From Pelagibacteraceae bacterium AG-464-B04 (lineage in GTDB: Bacteria > Pseudomonadota > Alphaproteobacteria > Pelagibacterales > Pelagibacteraceae), in contig QCRZ01000005.1 in assembly GCA_003209225.1 (NCBI GenBank), positions 1 to 56,787 of the forward strand: a DNA stretch of 56,787 bases, given 5' to 3'. Made by a program: the position numbers and the translations under genes. Below the pieces are notes generated by a model that searched no databases, was not told the origin of the DNA, and saw nothing but the letters and a program-made list of their open reading frames with translations. Positions 44,957 to 56,787 of the stretch are shown piece by piece (position 1 is the stretch's first letter; every line of letters starts with the position of its first letter).

Positions 44957-46360
44957 ATGAGTAAAAATATTATTGTACCATCTTTGGGAGAAAGTATAAC
45001 AGAAGCAACTATTTCAAAATGGATTAAAAATAAAGGCGAGCAAGTAAAAATTGATGAGCCTATAGTTGAACTTGAAACTGACAAAGTAAATGTTGAAGTT
45101 CCTTCCCCAGCAGAAGGCATAATATCGGAAATTAATTTTAATAATGGAGACACAGTTGATGTCGGTGCTTCACTTGGAATAATAAGTTCACAAAGTGAAA
45201 GCACAACTTCTAAAAATAATGTTGCTTCTATTAAAAAAACAAAAACACAAAAAAGTAAAAAAAATATTAAAAAAGAAAAAAATTTATCTGTTTTCAATGA
45301 TTCAGATTTAAGTACAGATCAAGAAGAAGAAGAAGCGCCACTTATATTAAACAAAAAAGTTAAAGAAAATACTAAACAAACACTAATTTTGAATAAACAA
45401 GTTCAAGAAAAAGTGGAACAGCCACTAATTTTAAATAAAAATATTATTGAAAAAAATCAAGAAATTTCAAATAATAATGAACCCTTAAGTGAAAATAATT
45501 CATTGAATACATTTTCTCCAGCAGTACGTAAGATAATTGATGAAAATAAAATTGATATTAGCAATGTTCAAGGAACAGGCAAGGATGGAAGAATTTTAAA
45601 AAGTGATTTAATCGAATTAATGGATCAACACCCTCAACCTTCAAAAAGAAAAATACAACATGGTTCAGAAGAAGTAATTAAAATGACTAGGCTTAGGTTA
45701 ACCATAGCTAAAAGATTAAAAGAAGCCCAGGAAAACGCTGCAATATTAACAACTTTTAATGAAGTGGACATGAACAACATCATTCAGATGAGAAAAGACT
45801 ATCAAGAAGATTTTCAAAAAAAATTTTCAACAAAACTTGGGTTCATGTCTTTTTTTGTTAAAGCCTGTGTTGTGGGGCTGAGAAATTTTCCTGCAATGAA
45901 TGCCGAAATTAGTGGAGATAATATTGTTTATAAAAATTATTATAATATAAGTTTTGCGGTTGGAACTGAAAAGGGGTTAGTTGTACCTGTATTAAGAAAT
46001 GCCGACGAAATGTCTTTTGCAGATATAGAAAAAAATATTAAAACTATTTCTGAAAAAGCTAAAGATGGAAAGTTAAGCATTCAGGATCTTCAAGGGGGAA
46101 CTTTTACTATTAGTAATGGGGGGGTTTATGGCTCTATGCTTTCAACACCAATTTTAAACCCACCTCAATCAGGTGTTTTGGGTATGCATAATATTGTTGA
46201 AAGACCAATTTCAAGAGATGGAGAAATTATATCCAGACCAATTATGTACTTAGCGTTGTCTTATGATCACAGAATTGTTGATGGCAAAGACTCAGTATCT
46301 TTTTTAAAATGTATTAAAGAACACTTAGAAGAACCAAGAAGATTGTTTTTAAAATTATAA
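44957..46360 (+). CDS. sucB: 2-oxoglutarate dehydrogenase E2 (dihydrolipoyl succinyltransferase)
   Basis: A 467-residue succinyltransferase core of the complex. The lipoyl domain covers residues 1-77, with lipoyl-lysine Lys43 in ETDKVNVEVPSPAEG. The E1/E3-binding domain is at about residues 188-225 (FSPAVRKIIDENKIDISNVQ). The catalytic domain ends with SYDHRIVDGKDSVSFL, holding the active His and Asp. The linker is long (about 110 residues) and contains three copies of a 14-residue unit beginning LILNK (residues 129-170). E2 linkers are usually Ala/Pro-rich and not repeated in this way. Confidence 0.96.
   Translation: MSKNIIVPSLGESITEATISKWIKNKGEQVKIDEPIVELETDKVNVEVPSPAEGIISEINFNNGDTVDVGASLGIISSQSESTTSKNNVASIKKTKTQKSKKNIKKEKNLSVFNDSDLSTDQEEEEAPLILNKKVKENTKQTLILNKQVQEKVEQPLILNKNIIEKNQEISNNNEPLSENNSLNTFSPAVRKIIDENKIDISNVQGTGKDGRILKSDLIELMDQHPQPSKRKIQHGSEEVIKMTRLRLTIAKRLKEAQENAAILTTFNEVDMNNIIQMRKDYQEDFQKKFSTKLGFMSFFVKACVVGLRNFPAMNAEISGDNIVYKNYYNISFAVGTEKGLVVPVLRNADEMSFADIEKNIKTISEKAKDGKLSIQDLQGGTFTISNGGVYGSMLSTPILNPPQSGVLGMHNIVERPISRDGEIISRPIMYLALSYDHRIVDGKDSVSFLKCIKEHLEEPRRLFLKL
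45341..45466 (+). repeat. 42-base degenerate tandem repeat in the sucB linker
   Basis: Three in-frame units start at 45341, 45383 and 45425. They encode LILNKKVKENTKQT, LILNKQVQEKVEQP and LILNKNIIEKNQEI. The DNA copies have diverged, so the repeat is older than the exact one in rpsP. Confidence 0.85.
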
Positions 46361-46362
46361 TT

Positions 46363-47766
46363 ATGTCCGATTCTTTCGATTTTATTGTGATCGGTGGAGG
46401 ACCTGGAGGATATGTTTGCGCGATCAGAGCCGCGCAACTTGGTTTTAAAACTGCCTGCATAGAATCTAGAAGCACTCTAGGAGGAACTTGTCTCAATGTA
46501 GGATGTATACCTTCAAAAAGTTTGCTGAATTTATCTGAAAACTTTAGTAAGGCAAAAAACAATTTTTCAAGTGTTGGTATTGAGACTGGAAATGTAACTT
46601 TAAATCTTGAAAAAATGATGAAAGCAAAAGAAAAATCTGTAATGCTTTTAACAAAGGGAATAGAATTTCTTTTTAAAAAAAATAAAATTTCTTATATAAG
46701 AGGTAAAGCATCTATAAAATCAAACAAGGAAGTTATAGTTGATCAAGGTAATTCTCAAAAGGTTTATAAGGCCAACAATATAATAATTAGTACCGGTTCT
46801 GAGCCAACTTCTCTACCTGGTATAAAAATTGATGAAAAAAACATTGTATCTTCAACAGGAGCATTATCTTTTAATAAGGTGCCCAAAGAATTAGTTATAA
46901 TTGGAGGAGGATATATTGGGCTAGAAATGGGCTCAGTTTGGAAAAGGTTAGGATCCAATGTTACAGTAGTTGAATTTTTAGATCAAATCGTTCCTGGAAT
47001 GGATAAAGATATTTCTACTGAATTTTTAAAAATTCTTAAAAAACAAGGCATTAACTTTAAATTAAATTCAAAGGTTACAGGAGTTAGTTTAGTAAAAGAA
47101 AAAGCCATTATCGATATAACATCTAATGAAACTAAAATAAGAGAAAGAATTCAAGCAGACAAAGTGCTTGTTGCGGTTGGCAGAAAATCAAATACTAAAG
47201 GATTAAATCTGGAAAAAATGGATATAATGTGTGATAGCTTGGGTAAGATTAAAGTAGATAAAAATTTTAGAACATCTGTTAAAAATATTTATGCAATCGG
47301 AGATGTAATCGAAGGACCTATGCTAGCACATAAAGCCGAAGAAGAAGGAATTGCAGTAGCAGAAATTATTGCTGGGCAATCCGGACATGTAAATTATAAT
47401 ACTATTCCTGGAGTCATTTACACATCACCTGAAGTTGCTTCTATCGGAAACACTGAACAAAAATTAATAGAAAAAAATATAAAATATAAAATTGGAAAAT
47501 TTCCATTTGCTGCAAATTCAAGGGCAAAAGTAATAAATGAAACAGAGGGATTTGTGAAAATTTTAGCAGATAAAAATACAGATAAAGTTCTGGGTGTTCA
47601 CATGATAGGACCTCATGTTGGGGATATGATTGCAGAAATGGCTCTAGCAATGGAATTTGGAGCTAGTTCAGAAGATGTAGCAAGAACATGTCATGCACAC
47701 CCAACATATTCAGAGGCAATTAAAGAAGCAGCCCTAGCTGTAGATAAAAGACCAATACACTCATAA
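46363..47766 (+). CDS. lpd: Dihydrolipoyl dehydrogenase (E3)
   Basis: A 467-residue FAD disulfide oxidoreductase that reoxidises lipoyl groups with NAD. FAD site: VIGGGPGGYVCAIRAAQLG. The redox cysteines are Cys43 and Cys48 in GGTCLNVGCIPSK. The NAD fold has VIIGGGYIGLEMGSVW, and the C-terminal HAHPTYSEAIKEA carries the active-site His-Glu pair of the partner subunit. It completes the complex begun by sucA and sucB and closes the TCA block. Confidence 0.96.
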   Translation: MSDSFDFIVIGGGPGGYVCAIRAAQLGFKTACIESRSTLGGTCLNVGCIPSKSLLNLSENFSKAKNNFSSVGIETGNVTLNLEKMMKAKEKSVMLLTKGIEFLFKKNKISYIRGKASIKSNKEVIVDQGNSQKVYKANNIIISTGSEPTSLPGIKIDEKNIVSSTGALSFNKVPKELVIIGGGYIGLEMGSVWKRLGSNVTVVEFLDQIVPGMDKDISTEFLKILKKQGINFKLNSKVTGVSLVKEKAIIDITSNETKIRERIQADKVLVAVGRKSNTKGLNLEKMDIMCDSLGKIKVDKNFRTSVKNIYAIGDVIEGPMLAHKAEEEGIAVAEIIAGQSGHVNYNTIPGVIYTSPEVASIGNTEQKLIEKNIKYKIGKFPFAANSRAKVINETEGFVKILADKNTDKVLGVHMIGPHVGDMIAEMALAMEFGASSEDVARTCHAHPTYSEAIKEAALAVDKRPIHS

Positions 47767-47789
47767 AAATTTTTCATATTATATTAAGT

Positions 47790-49748
47790 ATGAAAGTTCC
47801 AATTCTTATTCCAAACATTTTTGACCATCCATTTACTTATGACAACAATTCATTAAAACTTTCTGAAGGAAATTTCGTTATAGTTCCTTTTGGATCAAAA
47901 AAGGTAACCGGAGTTGTTTGGAATGAATTTGAAAAAAATGAAAAAAAATTTCTTATAAAAAAAGTAGAAAAAAAGCTGGATGTCCCAAAAATTAATGAAA
48001 GTATGATTAAATTTTTAAATTGGTTTTCAATTTATAATATTGTTCCTATTGGCATGTCTATTCGGTTATCATTGTTAGAGCAAGATGTAGTTGAAAATAT
48101 TTCTGATAACAATTTTATTCAATATAAGATTACTAATAAAGATTTAAAAAATAAACTAAATTCAGATCAGGAAAAATGCTTACGTGAAATTAAAAAAAAA
48201 GGAAAAAATTTTAATGTACATGTTTTAGATGGTGTTACTGGTTCAGGAAAAACCTTAGTTTATTTTCATAGGTTATGGGAAGTTATACATAAAGGTTACC
48301 AGGCATTAATTCTGCTGCCAGAAATTGGCCTTACAACACAATTTAAAAAAAGGTTTGAAGATTTTTTTGGTTTCGAGCCCGCGGTTTGGCATTCATCTAC
48401 TACAAAAAAAAATAAAAAAATAATTTGGAGAGGGGTTATTGAAAATAAAATAAAAGTAGTTGTTGGAGCCAGATCTTCTCTTTTTCTACCTTTTGCTAAA
48501 CTTGGTATAATTATTGTTGATGAAGAACATGACTCTTCTTATAAGCAAGATGTGGGAATCTGCTATAATGCTCGTGATATGGCAGTGTCGAGAGGATTTT
48601 TTGAAAAAATTCCAGTAAATTTAATTACATCAATTCCTTCAGTAGAAACATTTAATAATATAATAAAAAATAAATATTCTATTTCGAGATTAGAAAAAAG
48701 ATATGCAAATGCAGCAATGCCAAATCTTGAAATAATTAATTTAAATAATAAAAAAATTTCAAATAAAAGTTGGATTTCAAATGAAACTATTGAAAAAGTT
48801 AATAATCATTTGAAAAAAGGAGACCAGGTGTTGTTTTTTTTAAATAGGAGGGGGTTTGCTCCTTTCGTAATTTGTAAAAAATGTTTTAATAAATTTCTTT
48901 GTCCAAATTGTTCAGTAAACTTAAATTATCATAAAAAAAAAAATTTTCTTTTGTGTCATTATTGTGGATATAAAACTAATCTAAATAAAGTTTGCAAAGA
49001 TAATAAAAAATGTGAATTTATAATGTGCGGACCAGGTGTTGAAAGAATAGCTGAAGAACTTGAAAAAAAATATCCTGACAAAAAAATTGTTATATTTTCA
49101 AGCGACACCTTAAACAAAAAAAAATATGCAGAAGATTTGATTGACAAAATAGAAAAAAAAAAAATCGATATACTTGTTGGAACGCAATTAATTTCTAAAG
49201 GTTTTCATTTTTCAAAATTAAATTGCATTGTAGTTATTGATGCTGATTTTACATCACATGGATATGATTTGCGATCAGCTGAAAAAAATGTTCAGCTTTA
49301 TCACCAACTCTCTGGTAGGGCTGGAAGGGAAGGGTTGCCATCAACTATTTACTTCCAAACATATACACCTAATGACGAAATATTGTTAAATCTTTCAACA
49401 AAAAATCCACATCAATTTTTATTAAATGAAATAGAATTAAGGAAAAGAAATAAACTTCCACCATTTTTTAGATTTATTTCCCTGATCGTTTCCGGAAAAA
49501 AAGAAAAACAAACTATCGATGAAGCAATAAAAATAAAAAATCAAATTGAACAAAAGGTAAATGAAGAAGTATTGGGTCCCGTTAATTCTCCAATATTTAA
49601 AATAAATAAAAATTACCGATGCAGATTGCTAATAAGATCGCAAAAAAATATTTCTGTTCAAAAAAAGTTAGCAAAAGCTATAAAAAAAATAAAAATATCT
49701 TCAGGAATAAAACTTATGGTTGATGTAGATCCAATTAATTTTAATTAA
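47790..49748 (+). CDS. priA: Primosomal protein N' (PriA helicase)
   Basis: A 652-residue DNA helicase that restarts stalled replication forks. It has the P-loop DGVTGSGKT (147-155), the DEEHDSSYKQD Walker B box, FLNRRGFAPFVICKKC leading into the zinc-binding segment with paired cysteines (CPNC, CHYCG and others), and the helicase C motifs VGTQLISKGFHF and QLSGRAGREG. It is shorter than the E. coli protein (about 730), mainly in the N-terminal DNA-binding part, as is plausible for a streamlined genome. It precedes the ATP synthase operon, separated by 124 bases. Confidence 0.95.
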   Translation: MKVPILIPNIFDHPFTYDNNSLKLSEGNFVIVPFGSKKVTGVVWNEFEKNEKKFLIKKVEKKLDVPKINESMIKFLNWFSIYNIVPIGMSIRLSLLEQDVVENISDNNFIQYKITNKDLKNKLNSDQEKCLREIKKKGKNFNVHVLDGVTGSGKTLVYFHRLWEVIHKGYQALILLPEIGLTTQFKKRFEDFFGFEPAVWHSSTTKKNKKIIWRGVIENKIKVVVGARSSLFLPFAKLGIIIVDEEHDSSYKQDVGICYNARDMAVSRGFFEKIPVNLITSIPSVETFNNIIKNKYSISRLEKRYANAAMPNLEIINLNNKKISNKSWISNETIEKVNNHLKKGDQVLFFLNRRGFAPFVICKKCFNKFLCPNCSVNLNYHKKKNFLLCHYCGYKTNLNKVCKDNKKCEFIMCGPGVERIAEELEKKYPDKKIVIFSSDTLNKKKYAEDLIDKIEKKKIDILVGTQLISKGFHFSKLNCIVVIDADFTSHGYDLRSAEKNVQLYHQLSGRAGREGLPSTIYFQTYTPNDEILLNLSTKNPHQFLLNEIELRKRNKLPPFFRFISLIVSGKKEKQTIDEAIKIKNQIEQKVNEEVLGPVNSPIFKINKNYRCRLLIRSQKNISVQKKLAKAIKKIKISSGIKLMVDVDPINFN

Positions 49749-49872
49749 TTCATCTGAATTAGGTCAATTTTACACATAATCTGTATCTTGAAGCATTTAA
49801 ATTGTTATGCTACTTACACCTCTGTTAATAAATTTGCCAACCATTAAATTCAATAACTAGAAGGAGATTGAT

Positions 49873-50430
49873 TTGGGATCAAAAATTAATTTTTCAGAAA
49901 TAGCAGCAGGAAGATATGCTTTGGCATTATTTGAACTTGGTCAAGAAAATTTTGAAATAGATAAAATAGAATTAGAAGCAAAAGATTTGCAAAATTTGTA
50001 TAAAAAAAGTTTTGATTTTTTTAGTTTAATAACAAACCCAACTTACAAAAGAAATGAACAAATGGAAGCTATAAAAATTTTAACAAAACAATTTAATTTT
50101 TCTAAAACTTTCAGTAAATTTTTATCTTTTCTAAGTTTTAAAAGAAGGTTGTTTTTTTTAGAAAGAATTTTAAATAATTTTTTACAACTCGTATCAAAAA
50201 GCAGAGGAGAAATTAAAGCTCAACTAAATTCATCAAAAAAATTATCTCAAATTGAGTTAGAAAATATTCAAAAAGAACTATCTAAAAATTTTACATCAAA
50301 ACTACGGTTAGATTATAAATATGATCCAGATTTAATCGGTGGATTAATTATTCAAGTAGGAAGCATTATGATTGATACGTCAATTAAAAGTAGACTTAAA
50401 CATTTAGAAAAAAGCATGATAGAGGTTTAG
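49873..50430 (+). CDS. atpH: ATP synthase F1 delta subunit, TTG start
   Basis: The 185-residue stator subunit links F1 to the peripheral stalk. The fold is recognisable from AAGRYALALFELGQEN at the start to the C-terminal DPDLIGGLIIQVGSIMIDTS with SRLKHLEKSM. The start is TTG at 49873, supported by AAGGAG at 49861-49866 six bases upstream, and no in-frame ATG lies at the right place. As in other alphaproteobacteria, the F0 genes are not in this operon. The 124-base gap upstream probably holds the promoter, but I see no convincing match. Confidence 0.93.
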   Translation: MGSKINFSEIAAGRYALALFELGQENFEIDKIELEAKDLQNLYKKSFDFFSLITNPTYKRNEQMEAIKILTKQFNFSKTFSKFLSFLSFKRRLFFLERILNNFLQLVSKSRGEIKAQLNSSKKLSQIELENIQKELSKNFTSKLRLDYKYDPDLIGGLIIQVGSIMIDTSIKSRLKHLEKSMIEV

Positions 50431-51966
50431 ATGCAAATAAATCCTTCAGAAGTTACAAAAATATTAAAAGAACAAATAAAGAAATTTGGTGAAAAAGTAG
50501 AAATTACTGAAGTTGGACAAGTGCTGTCCGTTGGAGATGGTATTGCTAGAATATATGGACTTGACAATGTTCAAGCTGGAGAAATGGTAGAATTTTCTGA
50601 TGGATCTAAAGGAATGGCATTAAATTTAGAAAATGACAATGTTGGTGTTGTAATTTTTGGAGATGACAAAGCAATTAAAGAGGGAGACACTGTTAAGAGA
50701 ACAGGTGCTATTGTTGACACGCCAGTTGGAAAAGAATTATTAGGAAGAGTGTTAGATGGTCTGGGTAACCCAATTGATGGCAAGGGTGCTCTAGATAAAG
50801 GTTTAAAAAGAAGTAGAGTTGAAGTAAAAGCTCCAGGAATTATTCCAAGAAAATCAGTTAGTGAGCCAATGCAAACTGGGTTAAAGTCAATTGATAGTTT
50901 AGTACCAATTGGAAGAGGCCAGCGAGAGTTGATTATTGGTGATAGACAAACTGGAAAAACCGCAGTTGCCATTGATACTATTATAAATCAAAAAAAAATA
51001 AATGAGTCAGATGACGAAAAACAAAAACTTTATTGTGTTTATGTAGCTATAGGACAAAAAAGATCGACTGTTAGGCAAATTCAAAAAACTTTAGAAGAAG
51101 CAGGAGCAATGGAATACACAACGATTGTAGCTGCTACAGCCTCTGACGCTGCTCCACTTCAATTTTTGGCGCCATATACCGGTTGTGCTATGGGTGAATA
51201 CTTTAGAGATAATGGAATGCATGCTTTAATTATTTATGATGATTTGTCAAAGCAGGCAGTAGCTTATAGACAGATGTCTCTTTTATTAAGAAGACCCCCG
51301 GGAAGAGAAGCTTATCCTGGTGACGTATTTTATTTACATAGCAGATTGCTTGAAAGAGCGGCTAAGCTTAGCAATGATCATGGTGGTGGTTCTTTAACAG
51401 CACTTCCGATTATTGAAACACAGGGTGGCGACGTTTCTGCCTTTATTCCAACTAATGTTATTTCAATTACTGATGGACAAATATTTCTTGAAACAGAGCT
51501 ATTTAACCAGGGCATAAGACCAGCTATAAACGTTGGTTTATCCGTATCTAGAGTTGGTTCATCTGCACAAACTAAAGCAATGAAAAAAGTTTCTGGATCA
51601 ATGAAATTAGAACTTGCTCAATATAGAGAAATGGCTGCATTTGCTCAGTTCGGATCAGATCTAGATGCTTCGACTCAAAAACTTTTAAATCGAGGTTCAA
51701 AATTAACTGAACTTTTAAAACAAAAACAATATTCGCCAATGACAGTAGCAGAACAAGTAATCTCTGTATTTTGTGGAGTCAAAGGTTATTTGGATGATGT
51801 TGATCTTAAAGATATTGCTGATTTTGAAACTAAAATTCTTGAAAAATGCAGATCTGCAAAAAAAGAAATTTTAGATTCTATTTCAAGTTCAGGCAAGCTT
51901 GATGAAGATACTGAAAAATTATTGACTGAAGAAATAACAGATTTTAAAAAAAAATTTAATTCATAA
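50431..51966 (+). CDS. atpA: ATP synthase F1 alpha subunit
   Basis: The 511-residue non-catalytic nucleotide-binding subunit has the P-loop GDRQTGKT (170-177) and the signature [20 protein letters not shown]. The conserved [18 protein letters not shown] block precedes the C-terminal helical domain. Length is normal. It directly abuts atpH. Confidence 0.98.
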   Translation: MQINPSEVTKILKEQIKKFGEKVEITEVGQVLSVGDGIARIYGLDNVQAGEMVEFSDGSKGMALNLENDNVGVVIFGDDKAIKEGDTVKRTGAIVDTPVGKELLGRVLDGLGNPIDGKGALDKGLKRSRVEVKAPGIIPRKSVSEPMQTGLKSIDSLVPIGRGQRELIIGDRQTGKTAVAIDTIINQKKINESDDEKQKLYCVYVAIGQKRSTVRQIQKTLEEAGAMEYTTIVAATASDAAPLQFLAPYTGCAMGEYFRDNGMHALIIYDDLSKQAVAYRQMSLLLRRPPGREAYPGDVFYLHSRLLERAAKLSNDHGGGSLTALPIIETQGGDVSAFIPTNVISITDGQIFLETELFNQGIRPAINVGLSVSRVGSSAQTKAMKKVSGSMKLELAQYREMAAFAQFGSDLDASTQKLLNRGSKLTELLKQKQYSPMTVAEQVISVFCGVKGYLDDVDLKDIADFETKILEKCRSAKKEILDSISSSGKLDEDTEKLLTEEITDFKKKFNS

Positions 51967-51969
51967 AAT

Positions 51970-54663
<2,694 letters not shown>

Positions 54664-54667
<4 letters not shown>

Positions 54668-55143
54668 TTTAATAAGAGTTTTAATTCCTTAACAACAGCC
54701 CTATATACTTCGAGCTTAAATTTAACCACGACGTTTGTTAATTCTTCTACATTAATCCATTTCCATTCTTTAAATTCTGCATTTTTTGTTTTAATATTAA
54801 TTTCATTTTCTTTACCAATAAATTTCATGACAAACCATTTTTGTTTTTGCCCTCTATATTTTCCTTTCCATATTTTTCCTAAAAGATTTTCTGGTAATTC
54901 ATATGTTAATAAATTATCAATTTCTTTAAGAAGTTCTATGCTTATAATTCCAGTTTCTTCTTTTAATTCTCGACATGCTGCCTGAAAAAAATTTTCATTA
55001 TCATCTACCCCACCCTGGGGCATTTGCCATAAATTTACTGGATTATCTATTCTTTTACCTACAAAAACTTGATTATTTGAATTTAGCACCACGATTCCAA
55101 CCCCTTTTCTTAAGGGGAGCTTTTTAGTTTTGCTCAAGAACAT
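54664..55143 (-). CDS. rppH: RNA pyrophosphohydrolase (Nudix)
   Basis: RppH removes pyrophosphate from 5' triphosphate RNA and so triggers mRNA decay; it may also act on dinucleoside polyphosphates. The 159-residue protein starts with LPLRKGVGIVVLNSNNQVFV and carries the Nudix box at residues 44-66 (GGVDDNENFFQAACRELKEE) after NLWQMPQ. Length is normal. It is the last gene of a minus-strand group with ctpA and rsfS, sharing one base with the ctpA stop. Confidence 0.94.
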
Positions 55144-56285
55144 TAGCCATTCAATAATTTAACAGCAAAATTTAATTGATTATCACTAGCTGTATTTATT
55201 GTAAAATTTTCGTTTTCTTCTTCTATTTCAAAATCTGGTGTTACACCAACTTCAGAAATAGATTTTCCCGAAGGTAAATAATATTTTGAAATTGTTAATC
55301 TAATAGCTCCTTTATTTTTTAACGGTATTATTGATTGAACCGACCCTTTTCCATAACTATTTTCACCAATTAAAATTGCTCTTTTGTGATCCTTCAGTGC
55401 TCCAGCCACAATTTCCGAAGCTGATGCTGATCCATAATTAATTAATACTACAAGAGGTTTGCCATCAATTTTGTCCCCTTTTCTTGCAAACCATTTTCTA
55501 TTTTCTATTTTTTTTCTTCCTCGCGTTGAAACGATTTCTCCATCGTTTAAAAATAAATCTGAAATTTCAATTGCTTGTGACAATAATCCACCAGGATTAT
55601 TTCTTAGATCTAAAATAAAGCCATTAACTTTGTTAGTATCTTTTATTTCATTTATTTTTTTTTTTAACTGCTGACTACTATTTTCATTAAAAGAAGTTAA
55701 TCTAAAATAGCCAACATTATTATCAATAACTTTTGATGTCACAGATTTTATCTGTATTATTTCTCTAACTATATTAAATACGATAGCTTTTTTTGTACCC
55801 TTTCTTCTAACAGTTATTTCAATTGGTGAGCCCACTTCTCCTCTCATTAAACTAACGGCTTCCATCAAACTTTTTCCTTGTACCTGAATTGAATCAATTT
55901 TAACTATATAGTCACCAGCTTTAACTCCTGCTCTAGAAGCGGGAGTATCATCTATAGGAGATATTACTTTAACAACTCCAGCTTCCATTCCTACCTCAAT
56001 ACCAAGGCCACCAAATTTACCTTTTGTTTCAGTTTCCATATCGTTATACATTTCCGGATTCATATAAGATGAGTAGGGATCTAAATATTGTAAAACTCCA
56101 TTAATAGCTGCATCCATAATTTTGGCTTGATCTACTTCATCGACATAATTTTTTTTAATATTTTCTAAAACTTCACTAAATAGGTCAATTTTTTGATATA
56201 GTTCGTTTGAATTTTCTGCAACACAATGCTTGTTTAAAAATATTGATATTAAAAATATAATTATAAAACTTTTTATTCTTTTCAT
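55143..56285 (-). CDS. ctpA: Carboxy-terminal processing protease (S41 family)
   Basis: A 380-residue periplasmic serine protease. A signal peptide (residues 1-23, MKRIKSFIIIFLISIFL) is followed by a PDZ domain at about 90-170 (GGLGIEVGMEAGVVKVISP, SRAGVKAGDYIVKID). The catalytic Ser/Lys dyad lies in NYGSASASEIVAGAL (near 286-290) and SYGKGSVQ (Lys313). DLRNNPGGLLSQAIEISDLF is the substrate-cleft block. It trims envelope proteins such as peptidoglycan hydrolases in other bacteria. It overlaps rsfS by four bases. Confidence 0.95.
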   Translation of the reverse strand: MKRIKSFIIIFLISIFLNKHCVAENSNELYQKIDLFSEVLENIKKNYVDEVDQAKIMDAAINGVLQYLDPYSSYMNPEMYNDMETETKGKFGGLGIEVGMEAGVVKVISPIDDTPASRAGVKAGDYIVKIDSIQVQGKSLMEAVSLMRGEVGSPIEITVRRKGTKKAIVFNIVREIIQIKSVTSKVIDNNVGYFRLTSFNENSSQQLKKKINEIKDTNKVNGFILDLRNNPGGLLSQAIEISDLFLNDGEIVSTRGRKKIENRKWFARKGDKIDGKPLVVLINYGSASASEIVAGALKDHKRAILIGENSYGKGSVQSIIPLKNKGAIRLTISKYYLPSGKSISEVGVTPDFEIEEENENFTINTASDNQLNFAVKLLNG

Positions 56286-56632
56286 ATCATCAACCTTTCT
56301 TTTGGAATTAGCTCAGACCACATTTTTTCTAAATTATAAAATTTTCTTTTTGAAGGATTAAATATATGAACAATTATATCAATGCCATCTATAAGTTTCC
56401 ATTCGTTACTGTCTTTTCCCTCTACGTGACAATTAGAAACACCTTCTTTTTTGAGTCTTTCAACTATTGTTTCGGATAATGCCTGTAAGTGTCTCGAAGA
56501 AGTACCACTAGCGATAATCATATAATCAGCAACTGTGCTTTTACCTTCTAGATCAATTGTTTTTACATCAATCGCTTTATTGTCATTTAGAATCTGTTCT
56601 ATTTTTTTTTTTAATTGAAGAACTCTTTCCAT
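56282..56632 (-). CDS. rsfS: Ribosomal silencing factor RsfS
   Basis: RsfS binds ribosomal protein uL14 and blocks subunit joining when nutrients are low. The 116-residue protein shows IDVKTIDLEGKSTVADYMII, ASGTSSRHLQALSETIVE, the EGKDSNEWKLIDGIDIIVH block and a C-terminal YNLEKMW. Length is normal. It follows nadD, a common pairing. The rlmH gene often placed right after rsfS is absent, since ctpA overlaps its stop. Confidence 0.95.
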   Translation of the reverse strand: MERVLQLKKKIEQILNDNKAIDVKTIDLEGKSTVADYMIIASGTSSRHLQALSETIVERLKKEGVSNCHVEGKDSNEWKLIDGIDIIVHIFNPSKRKFYNLEKMWSELIPKERLMI

Positions 56633-56649
56633 TGGTTAGTTTCAGACTA

Positions 56650-56787
56650 TCAAATTTTTCTGATTTGGGAAGATGAAATATTTACTTTATTAAATTTAAT
56701 AAATTTCCACCTATTTTTAGGCATCTTTTTAGCTGCCAATGAATTAAGTGACTTTGATTTGTAACCATGTCTATCAAAAACTAAAAT
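56650..56787 (-). CDS. nadD: Nicotinate-nucleotide adenylyltransferase, C-terminal end (cut by window edge)
   Basis: The last 45 codons of a minus-strand gene ending in TGA at 56650-56652. The visible peptide includes FDRHGYKSKSLNSLAAKKMP and ends VNISSSQIRKI. The final ISSSQIR matches the conserved ISST-x-IR motif of NadD-type adenylyltransferases, which make deamido-NAD. The position directly before rsfS is the common nadD-rsfS arrangement. The protein stops immediately after that motif, earlier than many family members, so its C-terminal helix is short. Confidence 0.8.
   Translation of the reverse strand: MLVFDRHGYKSKSLNSLAAKKMPKNRWKFIKFNKVNISSSQIRKI

Noticed and set aside
49749-49872. 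Promoter of the atp operon
   Set aside because: TTGAAG at 49788-49793 has no good -10 at 16-18 bases (only TACTTA), so I did not list it.

Overview
The window is a compact, AT-rich (roughly 30% G+C by eye) stretch of alphaproteobacterial chromosome that looks like the SAR11 clade (Pelagibacterales). The pointers are near-zero intergenic space, many 1-4 base gene overlaps, a DmdA very close to what I remember of the Pelagibacter ubique enzyme, the split F1-ATPase operon order atpHAGDC, and the sdhCDAB-mdh-sucCDAB-lpd supercluster. I saw no insertion sequence, phage gene, CRISPR array, tRNA or rRNA. This is core genome, not an island.

Layout. 1-3230: 5' end of argG, an IalB-family secreted protein, a Bax-inhibitor-1 membrane protein, DUF2794, YciB and HspQ. 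3231-3488: the largest gene-free gap, holding a strong 19-bp hairpin that may be a small RNA. 3489-15984: PagL, then a 2-hydroxyacid module (LldD-type oxidase, aminotransferase, GlcD/GlcE/GlcF, 2-hydroxyacid reductase), a TRAP transporter (DctP/Q/M) and an amidase. 15997-17643: two small or unknown proteins and a hydrolase. 17640-20618 (minus strand): MFS permease, ftsY, dapF. 20619-20784: gap with a multi-stem RNA-like leader. 20785-23920: ffh-rpsP-trmD-rplS, without rimM. 23932-27044: leuCDB.

27056-34650 is a dimethylsulfoniopropionate (DMSP) demethylation cluster: a fused 3-hydroxyacyl-CoA dehydrogenase/enoyl-CoA hydratase, dmdC, dmdB, an alpha/beta hydrolase and dmdA. It lies between leuB and asd. 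34687-47766: asd, then succinate dehydrogenase, malate dehydrogenase, succinyl-CoA synthetase and the 2-oxoglutarate dehydrogenase complex, i.e. most of the lower TCA cycle in one run. 47790-54667: priA and the F1-ATPase genes. 54664-56787 (minus strand): rppH, ctpA, rsfS and the 3' end of nadD.

Together the genes describe uptake and oxidation of small organic acids (TRAP, Glc, Lld), DMSP carbon and sulfur use, and central energy metabolism. The least ordinary signals are two unassigned RNA structures (3290-3387 and 20674-20753), a hydrolase whose only well-placed start is CTG overlapping the dmdB stop, in-frame tandem repeats in ribosomal protein bS16 and in the SucB linker, and two mini-ORFs ahead of dmdC and mdh. 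I found no clearly new multi-gene system.
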